In this document: piece after piece, positions 25,746-34,262 of the stretch
How positions within the stretch are numbered: the stretch's first letter is position 1
Layout of the letters: every line of letters begins with the position of its first letter
DNA from: Candidatus Kaiserbacteria bacterium
Lineage (GTDB): Bacteria > Patescibacteriota > Minisyncoccia > Phycocordibacterales > UBA2100
Assembly (NCBI GenBank): GCA_016217925.1
Contig: JACRFK010000003.1
Location: forward strand, 335,656 to 376,200
Length of the DNA stretch: 40,545 bases
Reading direction: 5' to 3'
Notes under the pieces: generated by a model
The model's database searches: none
Told to the model about the DNA's origin: nothing
The model's input: only the letters and a program-made list of their open reading frames with translations
Program-made: the position numbers and the translations under genes

Positions 25746-26918
25746 TTATTTCCCGGTACAAAAACGGTACGCAGTCGTCCCTTTCGCGTCTACGAGCTCG
25801 CATTTCTCCGGACGTTTCCCCGGGTACCAACTTTCGATCACGTCTCCAGTAGACCGAAAGCAAGATTCTTGCTCTGCGGAATCCAAAACAAAACACAAGT
25901 CCCCTACTTTCTCTACCTCGCCTTGGTATTGGTAGGCGAGAAATACAAGAGCTTGGTTTACGCATTCACGACGTGCAGCCCCCTTCGGGGCATACTCACA
26001 GGCGGAACGAATCGCAGCCGGGTCCGAAAAGAACACAACTGCATTTCCTCCGATACCGCCGAAACAGTTCGTCCGGTAGGCGGATGGTGCGTTTGCACAA
26101 AAAGCCGCACCAAGAGATGGGTTGAAACCGCCGTGCTGCATGACGAAGGCGGCTTGAGCCGAGTAACATGAGTCCTTATAGCGATCTTCTATCTCTGTAC
26201 ACGGGTACGTAGGGTCATTGGGGCGCATAAATTTAGTAGGGTGGTCAGGGTTCCCGAACGAAAAAACGTTTTCCATGAATACGCCGCTATAACAGTTTTC
26301 CCGATCGGAGAGATTTGAAAGATGGCTGCAGGACGCAAGAGACTTATGTATGTTGTTGTTAAATTCGAGCATGAACGCGTGACCAAGTCCGTGCGTGCAG
26401 GCGCGATAGGTAACATCGTTCGGCACAAGTTCACGCGAGCATATTTTTGATATACCAGACGATGAAAGTGTACTGCCGTTCTCGGAGAGATACCCCTCCA
26501 CCGCACCGTGGAAACACCCTTCTCCGCACGCCGAGCCGTTGGCAGTGCAATTCAGGAATGTCTGAGGCAGACTCTGTGTCTTTTTATACTCATTCTGCCC
26601 AAGGTAGTGCACGAGCGCATGACATTGTTGTTTTATTCCTTCCTCGTCATCTATCGCTGAAAGTCCCTTTAGTACGTCTCCGAGTTCGAACTGAGACGAA
26701 AGAAGCGCACCAAGGTCGCGAAAACAGCGGCCGCGCCAGCCCGGCTCTCCTGTGCGCAGACACGTAACTACTTCGTCGTGTATATAGGATTGTACGTTTT
26801 CCCCACTTCGCATCGACCGTAGACCATATGGGCTGCTCTCCTTTGAGGCGCCCAGAAAGAAGAACCCCGCGACAAGAATGCAGGCAAGGACAATAAATCC
26901 GATACTAGTATGCTTCAT
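25746..26918 (-). CDS. Cys/His-rich repeat protein, family member 1
   Basis: N-terminal TM; CHALVHYLGQNEY, GCFHGAVEGYL, RACTHGLGHAFML, CYSGVFMENVF, CFGGIGGNAV. ORF opens at 26954. Confidence 0.8.
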   Translation of the reverse strand: MKHTSIGFIVLACILVAGFFFLGASKESSPYGLRSMRSGENVQSYIHDEVVTCLRTGEPGWRGRCFRDLGALLSSQFELGDVLKGLSAIDDEEGIKQQCHALVHYLGQNEYKKTQSLPQTFLNCTANGSACGEGCFHGAVEGYLSENGSTLSSSGISKICSRELVPNDVTYRACTHGLGHAFMLEFNNNIHKSLASCSHLSNLSDRENCYSGVFMENVFSFGNPDHPTKFMRPNDPTYPCTEIEDRYKDSCYSAQAAFVMQHGGFNPSLGAAFCANAPSAYRTNCFGGIGGNAVVFFSDPAAIRSACEYAPKGAARRECVNQALVFLAYQYQGEVEKVGDLCFVLDSAEQESCFRSTGDVIESWYPGKRPEKCELVDAKGTTAYRFCTGK

Positions 26919-27008
26919 TGTTTTGAAATATGGATGTAAGGGATGGTAACACATTAGAACATCCTGAGGAAAATGCTCGTGGCACGGATATGATACGATT
27001 GGAACCCA

Positions 27009-28073
27009 ATGTACTATTCGCGGATTTTGCTAGTAAGCTTGGTGCTCGGTGTAGCCGTTTTCTTGGGAGCGTATGCGCTCCTGCCTCACGGTACAGCAGT
27101 TGATGATTGTCTTGAACGACCCGCCCCCGGGAAATGTCTGATCGAGAAGGCCCATCTCATCGCCATGACAGGTGACATACGGGGCGCGCTTGACTACGCG
27201 GTCCGCGTCATCGCTCCCTACAATCGGAATGTGGTGCACTTTGCAATGCATGTGATAGGTCACGAAGCCTACGAACACATCGGAAATCGGGCCGCCGCAT
27301 TAGCGCTTCTTCCGCCAGAGGCTTCAACAAATGAACACTATCTCACCTATGAAGGATACCAGCACGGCCTACTCCAATTCTATCTTGCGGCTGAAAAGGA
27401 CAACACGTCGATCGATTCCCTTATAAAAGAGAGCTGCGGGGAGTTTTATGTACCCGAAAATACCCAGACAGAAAGTTTCACATGGAGAGCCCGCCGACAG
27501 TGTTTTCATGCCGTGGGTCACGCACTTATGTATGCTTACAAAAATGACCTCTCTCAAGCGCTTCCGCCATGCGGACGACTTCCTTATGAATGGATGCGTG
27601 ATCGTTGTGCGTATGGTGTGTTCATGGAGTTGAGTTACCTGTACGATCCGAGCTACAGCGTGGGAAATGAGAGCCCTTATGTAGTTGGCGACAATATGGC
27701 TTTGGTGTGCGAGCCCCTAACAGATTTTAAAAGCCAATGTGCGGAGTTTGTCGGACGTTCATACTTCATGAGCCATAAGAACGATCTTAAAGGGGCTTTT
27801 AAAGCGTGCGCAGAACTATCACCTCCTTTTGACCGCACCTGTCGCATCGACATCGCAGAGATCGTTATCACAAGCAGCGACGACTTCGCGAAATTGCGGC
27901 AAGGGTGCAGTGCGGCGGGGCCTCAATACGAGCTCGAGTGTCTCGCAACCGTCGCACGGGCGGTCCAGAGAGGATATGCCGGAGAAGCAGCGCGGGGAAA
28001 GGACTTTTGTGCATCTATTGAGAGCCCGCTCAGAGAGCAGTGCAAGAGCGAGAGCCAGAAACCTGCTCAGTAA
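27009..28073 (+). CDS. Cys/His-rich repeat protein, family member 2
   Basis: HFAMHVIGHEAY, EGYQHGLLQFYL, RQCFHAVGHALMY, CAYGVFMELSY. Confidence 0.8.
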   Translation: MYYSRILLVSLVLGVAVFLGAYALLPHGTAVDDCLERPAPGKCLIEKAHLIAMTGDIRGALDYAVRVIAPYNRNVVHFAMHVIGHEAYEHIGNRAAALALLPPEASTNEHYLTYEGYQHGLLQFYLAAEKDNTSIDSLIKESCGEFYVPENTQTESFTWRARRQCFHAVGHALMYAYKNDLSQALPPCGRLPYEWMRDRCAYGVFMELSYLYDPSYSVGNESPYVVGDNMALVCEPLTDFKSQCAEFVGRSYFMSHKNDLKGAFKACAELSPPFDRTCRIDIAEIVITSSDDFAKLRQGCSAAGPQYELECLATVARAVQRGYAGEAARGKDFCASIESPLREQCKSESQKPAQ

Positions 28074-28134
28074 GAAGCGCGACCGGTCTCTCGTCGAGAG
28101 CCGCAAGAATCCGTAGAAAGCATGCGTGCTGATC

Positions 28135-29340
28135 TTATCGCAGTTGGTGAGTGCGGTTGGAATCGAGACATGACTGTTGCAAGGATGCTGGTAGTTCTGT
28201 ACAGAAGCGCCTATATTCCTGCGCATTCGAGCCGAAAACGAACGGCGCCTGGCTTACAAGCCATTCTCTACACCCTTGTACAAGGGCCTCCGGTGCCCTG
28301 GCGCAGAGCGCGAGAGCGCCTTTCGCGTCTGAGCGATCTTCTTCCAGTACGGATTGAGCGATGACCGAGTAACACATCCCCTGCCGTATTTCCGGACTTT
28401 TGCTGCACGCGCGTGCTGCAGCTTCTTGCTTCCCGAGGGATAGCCGGCCTATGATGGTGAAAGCGCTCCGATAACAAAGATCTTCCAGTTCCGCACTGGG
28501 CTGTCCCGAACAGAACGCCTCTACACCAATTCCGTCCATGATGCTTTTTCTGAAAAACGGCCAGCTCTCGCGCAAACACGCGCCTACATAGTCGGGGTTT
28601 CTGAAAGAAGAGCAGAATTGTCGTACGGTCGTTGTAGAGGGTTGCACGGGCATTTGCTTGATGAGGAGAAAATCATCCGGCTCAAGCGGCTGGTATATTT
28701 GCATGAACACCCCTTCGATGCATACGCGCCGGGTATCCTCGGGCGTTGTCTCCTTGCAAAGGTCGAGCGCTTTTTGCAGGTCGGCATCGGTGATGAAATC
28801 GTAGAGGTGTCCCATGCCGTGATAGCAAATGGCCCTATCGAGTTCGCTCGGGTCCCATCCGTCGCGAGGCTCACAGGCACGTTTGAAATCCGGCAACAAC
28901 GTTGTGAGCATCGCATCGGTCAAGACTTCCGCACGAAAACGTCCTCCGATCACGCCGTGTATATACCCGTTGGAACATAGGCCGTCGGCAGGGTTCAACG
29001 GTATCGCATCGACCCATTTCGTAGGATCTTCCGCGACGACACGCTCTCCTACTTTATGTGCGAGCACGTGGCAGAACTGATACGACGGGTCCTCTCGACG
29101 TATCTCCCGAATGACATTGAATATCCGGGACACCGATAGCCGAGGATAGAGTTGCGGCACCTCGCTTTCATAACAGGGCGCGTGATCTCCTGCGAGTCGA
29201 GCGCATTCAGAAACGATCGCACGTGCGCTCGAGTCAGGCGAGAACGTACGTGTAAAAAAGAACGCAGCGAGAAATGCGAGAAAGACGAACGCGCCGGTAA
29301 TGATGCCGATTTGCGCGCGTAATCTGGGAGCGGAAGTCAT
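28135..29340 (-). CDS. Cys/His-rich repeat protein, family member 3
   Basis: FCHVLAHKVGERV, NGYIHGVIGG, AICYHGMGHLYDF, CIEGVFMQIY. Confidence 0.8.
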   Translation of the reverse strand: MTSAPRLRAQIGIITGAFVFLAFLAAFFFTRTFSPDSSARAIVSECARLAGDHAPCYESEVPQLYPRLSVSRIFNVIREIRREDPSYQFCHVLAHKVGERVVAEDPTKWVDAIPLNPADGLCSNGYIHGVIGGRFRAEVLTDAMLTTLLPDFKRACEPRDGWDPSELDRAICYHGMGHLYDFITDADLQKALDLCKETTPEDTRRVCIEGVFMQIYQPLEPDDFLLIKQMPVQPSTTTVRQFCSSFRNPDYVGACLRESWPFFRKSIMDGIGVEAFCSGQPSAELEDLCYRSAFTIIGRLSLGKQEAAARACSKSPEIRQGMCYSVIAQSVLEEDRSDAKGALALCARAPEALVQGCREWLVSQAPFVFGSNAQEYRRFCTELPASLQQSCLDSNRTHQLR

Positions 29341-29498
29341 AGCCGTATATGCAGTACGCGTAGTATAGTAGATTTTGTGCCAAAGAACATAAAACTCCTG
29401 CAGGAATTTTATCCTCCTGATTCGTCCAAAAAAAATGTGTGGGGAATTTGGATCCCGCCTCGGCGCATCGTGCCCACGCCCTACATTGTAGTGATGTA

Positions 29499-30668
29499 TT
29501 ATCTACATCCTTCACCCCGGAATTCTCGAGGAACTTTGTCGCATACTGTTTGCGATTGTTCCTTCGTGTAGAACAACTCTGAGAGAAAAATGAGCCGCTT
29601 GAAGCACACAGGTCGTATGTCCGAAGAAAGGTCCGACGCGCTGCATAGTGCGAGTATTTCCACATACTGCATTCCCGGCGCTCCGAATTCCATGATGCCG
29701 TCGGCAAAGCCCCGTATACACTCGTCACGGAAGGGCGACTCTAACGTGCCGCACACGCTCGATACCTCTTTTGGTGAAATAGCTTTTTTCGCCGACTTCA
29801 GAACCTGTATATAGAAACCGGCGACCCCTTTGATGGCAATGCCGCGGTACTTAGCATCAGGTATTGCATCTGCGTACCCGATAGCTTGTGAGAGGTCGTC
29901 CTTCCCCATAAAGACCGCCAGCGTATTCATCTGGTCATAGCACGACTCCTTCTCGAGGGCTGCGTAATTGCCTCCGCAAAGCGTAAACGGATTCTGGGTC
30001 GTCAGTTTAAACTTTGGATCTCGGTACAGGAGGGCGATCGAATTGAAAACGCCCGAGTAGCAGCGCCGCTGCCATTCATCCGTCGAGGAGGCCACTTTTG
30101 CGCATAAGGCGAGCCCCGGGGCGGCAAGTGCATGCGCGTCACCCCACAACCTCGGGTCATATCCATCTGTCACTCCATGCCCAATGCCGTGGTAGCACGC
30201 TCCTTCCGTGTAGCCGGGTGGGGTGGGCACTTGCTCTCCGGCGTATTTGCAAAATGCCCGGGCCTCAGCAAAGTCGCCCGTTTGAGCGAGCATTTCTTCC
30301 ATAAACCCGTGATAGAAGCCATACCCGCAGGAGGAGGTCTTCTCGCCCAATTCGACCGTATGAGTGCGATGGAACTCTTGATACGCGGCCTTACCGAGCT
30401 CATGCGTATTCGAGTGACAGAAACCCGCAAAGTCCGGGTCGGCATCATACGCTGCGGTGAGAAATGCGAACGCGGCGGGAAGGCCTTTACTCTTGAATGT
30501 GTCATTAATATCGTTGGTATAGCACAGCGCCTTGTTCGCGGATCTTTTACACTCGGCAATGCGTCGAGACGAATACTGTGCGTCGTACACAAAGAAAAAT
30601 ACCGCAGATACGATCGCCGCCAAAAGTACTGCGGTGAGGAGCGTGTGACCGATGAAAAGAGTTTTCAT
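29499..30668 (-). CDS. Cys/His-rich repeat protein, family member 4
   Basis: FCHSNTHELGKAAYQEF, CGYGFYHGFMEEML, ACYHGIGHGVTDG, CYSGVFNSIA. ATGA overlap with the upstream gene; ORF opens at 30737. Confidence 0.8.
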   Translation of the reverse strand: MKTLFIGHTLLTAVLLAAIVSAVFFFVYDAQYSSRRIAECKRSANKALCYTNDINDTFKSKGLPAAFAFLTAAYDADPDFAGFCHSNTHELGKAAYQEFHRTHTVELGEKTSSCGYGFYHGFMEEMLAQTGDFAEARAFCKYAGEQVPTPPGYTEGACYHGIGHGVTDGYDPRLWGDAHALAAPGLALCAKVASSTDEWQRRCYSGVFNSIALLYRDPKFKLTTQNPFTLCGGNYAALEKESCYDQMNTLAVFMGKDDLSQAIGYADAIPDAKYRGIAIKGVAGFYIQVLKSAKKAISPKEVSSVCGTLESPFRDECIRGFADGIMEFGAPGMQYVEILALCSASDLSSDIRPVCFKRLIFLSELFYTKEQSQTVCDKVPREFRGEGCR

Positions 30669-31876
30669 TGGCGTAACGTGGAAGGAAGAGTGCCTAAGGG
30701 ACACCCGGTCTGATATTCCGCGGGTAGAAGCGCACACACCTCGGCACGATCCGGAGTGTATCTGGATATGTTTTCTGCAAGACTCGTGTAGCAGAAAGTC
30801 CGTAGCGTGTCGTCTGACACAAGCGAGCAGAATCGCACAGACGCACGGGCGTCATTCTCCCCTCCCCAGAAAACCGAGCCGAGCGCCTGGTCTATGCAGG
30901 CTCTTTTGCCGTCAGGGGCGGCCGCGAGCTCGCACCACGAAATGGCTTCTTTGTACTGCTCGTCCGAAAAGCGGTCGACGGCCCGTATATCACGCGCGCC
31001 GGCAAGTGGGATGAATTCTTTTCCAAATCCGCCGAAGCATGCGTCCCGTGAAGACTGCCTGCTTTTTGGTATGCGGCCACAAAAGCTGAACGCTTTCGGG
31101 AACGTGGCCGGGTCGGGATGTCCGGCATCCGCTCCCGCTAGGGCGAGGAGCTGCGGTGTTATGTACAAAAGACAAAAGTATGCCGCACGGTCCGGAATGA
31201 GAGATGTCTCACAGGGAGAAAGCGGATTTTTGGAGCTAAGATATTTTTCCCGCGCGAGAAGCCAGAGGTCATGGTCGTGCCCGCCACCTCCGGTTAATTC
31301 CATAATGGCACCGCCCACGCATTGTGCGAATTGTTCTTCCTTATACTCCCGCGTTCCCATCTGCTTGCAGAACGCGACGGTTTTTGGAATGTCGTACCTG
31401 AAGTACGCGAACACTCCGTGGCCCAATCCGTGATAGCACATCGTGTAGGCACCGGAACCTCCGGGCGCCTTCTTGCACGCATCGTCTATCATCCGAAGTG
31501 TTGTGTCTCCCGCACCGAAGTCGTTGAGCGTACCAATGACGACTGCATGCGAGCAGGCATTGCGGAACTCTTGCGTACAGTCGGCGATGCCCGCAACACC
31601 TTTTTGTCCGTAGAGTACGTCGCCGACCGCGTGCCCCAGTAAGTGGAAATCTGTGTCGGGCGGAAGCTCCGCCCGCTTCAAGACCTCAAAGGCGTAGGAC
31701 GCCCCTTTCGCCTCTGCCAATGCAACGAACCGGTCTGATAATTCCCGGAACGTTGCTGCGCCTTCGGCGATCGTGGAGACTTCAGGGTATGTTGCGGGCA
31801 AGAGAAAAAGGACGGTGAGCATGCCGAGCAAAAAGACACCGATTGCCGCGATGCGGACGATCTTCGTGGAAACCAT
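30665..31876 (-). CDS. Cys/His-rich repeat protein, family member 5
   Basis: FHLLGHAVGDVLYG, ACSHAVVIGTL, MCYHGLGHGVFAYF, CVGGAIMELTG. Confidence 0.8.
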   Translation of the reverse strand: MVSTKIVRIAAIGVFLLGMLTVLFLLPATYPEVSTIAEGAATFRELSDRFVALAEAKGASYAFEVLKRAELPPDTDFHLLGHAVGDVLYGQKGVAGIADCTQEFRNACSHAVVIGTLNDFGAGDTTLRMIDDACKKAPGGSGAYTMCYHGLGHGVFAYFRYDIPKTVAFCKQMGTREYKEEQFAQCVGGAIMELTGGGGHDHDLWLLAREKYLSSKNPLSPCETSLIPDRAAYFCLLYITPQLLALAGADAGHPDPATFPKAFSFCGRIPKSRQSSRDACFGGFGKEFIPLAGARDIRAVDRFSDEQYKEAISWCELAAAPDGKRACIDQALGSVFWGGENDARASVRFCSLVSDDTLRTFCYTSLAENISRYTPDRAEVCALLPAEYQTGCPLGTLPSTLRQ

Positions 31877-31892
31877 ATTAGGAGTAGGAAAT

Positions 31893-32354
31893 CTACTCTA
31901 TCACAACGATGCTGCCGATATGATACGCGTGCAGATGGTCGTGAAAGGACCAGGTACCGGTATAGTTGAAGGTGAAATCGAAGAATTCTCCGGTCTTGAG
32001 CGCGGCGCACGAATCGAACGAGCTCCCCAGGCAGTCGGCCTTTTCTTTCTCAGGGTACAGGGTGTGGGTCGGGTGTATACCGGAAGCCGGCCACGTTTCC
32101 TCGCCTGACTGATTAAGAAAGCGCACGCGGGTGCCACTCTTGACCGTGATACTCGTGGTCGCGTATCCCTCGTCGGTATACGGGATAACGATGTCGAACG
32201 GGTCGTTGCTCGTCTTTTCATTTCCGACGACCCCGCGCCCCGAAGGCTCAGCAGGTTCTTGAAAGGTAGGCGCCGAACTGCGAGTACCCTGGGAAAGCAG
32301 ATACCCTCCTCCGAGAAGCAGCGTGAGGGCGAGGAGACCGGCGAGTTTTTTCAT
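31893..32354 (-). CDS. Exported cupredoxin-like protein (His-rich, no type-1 Cys)
   Basis: ITVKSGTRVRFLNQSGEETWPASGIHPTHTLYP...GTWSFHDHLHAYHIGSIVVIE; start overlaps the upstream gene. Confidence 0.82.
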   Translation of the reverse strand: MKKLAGLLALTLLLGGGYLLSQGTRSSAPTFQEPAEPSGRGVVGNEKTSNDPFDIVIPYTDEGYATTSITVKSGTRVRFLNQSGEETWPASGIHPTHTLYPEKEKADCLGSSFDSCAALKTGEFFDFTFNYTGTWSFHDHLHAYHIGSIVVIE

Positions 32355-33052
32355 TGTTGCGACGAAAAGTTGCTCATGACTCCCTGCCACAACGATGCGA
32401 AAAAGACCACGAACGAATTGTTATACCCCTCGTACAGGTACTCCCCTCTGTCGACGGCCGCGTCGGGACCCTTGTCTATCTCAGGAATATTCGGGTTCGC
32501 AAGAATATAGGCGTCGTGGCGAATGCCTGTTACTTGCCACGACACGCGGCCGAGTGGCGCGCCTCCTCCGATAGTAAATTGGTTGTTCTTCTCTTCGGTC
32601 TTCACGTGCAGATTCGGCATAGGAGCTCCGTATGGCTTCAATTGGTAGCGCACGCTCTCGTTCAGGGCGTCAAAATACGGAGGGAGACGCACGACCGCTT
32701 CGCCGTTCTTGTCGAGTGTTGCTATACCGTCGTAAAAGTTCTTGACTTCAGGGGCTTCGACAAGGCTGTGGTAGAGAAGTTTATTGGCGGGGTCCAGCGG
32801 ATGGTCGATAACGAATGAGCCGGCACCCTTGTAGACGTTTCCCGTCACCGTCAGGTTACCTACGACCGAAGAGGTCGTCGTAAATTTGGTTATGTACGTC
32901 CCCTGCGCGTAATACAGCGTCTGGGCGTAGTAAGCAGATTCGCCGTAGCCGCAAGATCCGCCGGCAAAAACGGTCTCCGGTAGTATGAGGGAACACGCCG
33001 CGGCCATCACGAACGCAACGAAGCGGACCCGTGTAGTTTTTCTTACATGCAT
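32351..33052 (-). CDS. Secreted IDHPLDP-domain protein
   Basis: FVIDHPLDPANKLLYHSLVEAPEVKNFYDG...VSWQVTGIRHDAYILANPNIPEIDKGP. ORF opens at 33070. Confidence 0.83.
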   Translation of the reverse strand: MHVRKTTRVRFVAFVMAAACSLILPETVFAGGSCGYGESAYYAQTLYYAQGTYITKFTTTSSVVGNLTVTGNVYKGAGSFVIDHPLDPANKLLYHSLVEAPEVKNFYDGIATLDKNGEAVVRLPPYFDALNESVRYQLKPYGAPMPNLHVKTEEKNNQFTIGGGAPLGRVSWQVTGIRHDAYILANPNIPEIDKGPDAAVDRGEYLYEGYNNSFVVFFASLWQGVMSNFSSQQ

Positions 33053-33591
33053 AACGGCTTGAAGATGCACTCTCCTTTGTTAACTATCTGGCCCGGACCT
33101 TTTTCCACCTCTGAGTACTGCTGATGCGTGCGCACGGACGCATCATTGCGATTGCCGGTGATCTGCCATGATATGCGGCCGCGCGGTACGCCGCCGGCTA
33201 TTACGAACTGATTATCTTTCACCTCGGTCTTGAGGTAAAGATCGGGCATTGCCTTGTCGAGCGCAAAGAACTGATACCTGAAATCCTTGTTGAGTGCCAG
33301 AAAGTAGCTCGGCAGTTGTATCAGCGCTTCTCCGCTGCCGTCCACTATGGCGACGCCGTTGTAGATGTTTTTCACGTCCGGCGATTCGATCGCCGAGTAC
33401 GAGAGCAGCTTGTTGTGAGGGTCGAGCGGATGATCGATGAGGAAGTTGGTCGCGGCCTTGGTAAGACTGCCTACAACGGTAAAATTCACGGCAAATTGAA
33501 TGTTGCCGACTAGTGTGACCGCATATGCGGAGGCCGGCACCGCAAGCACGAGTACCACAAGAGCGATCTGTTTGATGTTATTTTTTCTCAT
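33043..33591 (-). CDS. Secreted IDHPLDP-domain protein
   Basis: FLIDHPLDPHNKLLSYSAIESPDVKNIYNG...ISWQITGNRND. ORF opens at 33672. Confidence 0.83.
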   Translation of the reverse strand: MRKNNIKQIALVVLVLAVPASAYAVTLVGNIQFAVNFTVVGSLTKAATNFLIDHPLDPHNKLLSYSAIESPDVKNIYNGVAIVDGSGEALIQLPSYFLALNKDFRYQFFALDKAMPDLYLKTEVKDNQFVIAGGVPRGRISWQITGNRNDASVRTHQQYSEVEKGPGQIVNKGECIFKPLCM

Positions 33592-34177
33592 AGTATTCGG
33601 GTAGGAGATATTCCCCTTTGTCGGCGAGCGCGTCGGGTCCTTTTTCGACCTCGGTGATAATCGGGTGGGCAAGGACGTACGGGTCGTGGCGAATGCCTGT
33701 TACCTGCCACGACACGCGGCCGCCCGGCACACCTCCGGCGAGCACAATGGAGGGTGGACCAAGGATCCACAGGAATTTCCTGTGCACTTCGCTCGATAGA
33801 TGGAGGTCCGGCATTGGCGCGCCGAGGGGTGTAGCGAGATATCTGAAATCCTTGTTGAGAGCAAAAAAGTAATCGGGCAGATCTATCCGCGCTTCGCCGT
33901 TACTATCCAAGACGACGATCCCGTCGTAGATATTCATAATGTCCGGGGATTCCAGATTGTAGTGGTAGAGCAGCTTGTTCTTCGGATCGAGCGGGTGGTC
34001 AATGAGAAAGCTCTTCGTGACCGTCACAGAGAGCGTTCCGACTACAGAGCCTTGGCCTGTGATCGAGCTCGCTTTCGAGAGCACGACCGCCGATACGGGG
34101 ACGGACGGAAGAAGCAGTGCAAAAAAAGCGATCAATGTCCCGAGATATCCAGCAAGTTGAATGAATGAGCGGCTCAT
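33578..34177 (-). CDS. Secreted IDHPLDP-domain protein
   Basis: FLIDHPLDPKNKLLYHYNLESPDIMNIYDG...VSWQVTGIRHDPYVLAHPIITEVEKGP. ORF opens at 34243. Confidence 0.83.
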   Translation of the reverse strand: MSRSFIQLAGYLGTLIAFFALLLPSVPVSAVVLSKASSITGQGSVVGTLSVTVTKSFLIDHPLDPKNKLLYHYNLESPDIMNIYDGIVVLDSNGEARIDLPDYFFALNKDFRYLATPLGAPMPDLHLSSEVHRKFLWILGPPSIVLAGGVPGGRVSWQVTGIRHDPYVLAHPIITEVEKGPDALADKGEYLLPEYYEKK

Positions 34178-34262
34178 TAGTCTCCAGTATAGCAGAGGGC
34201 TGCTGTCATGCGCCACTAGGGCCGGCAATACGCAGATCGTCATTTGTTGATATGATGGCCCG

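Noticed and set aside
28070-28140. Hairpin ctctcg-t-cgagag between convergent genes as an intrinsic terminator
   Set aside because: No loop of adequate size and no T-tract.
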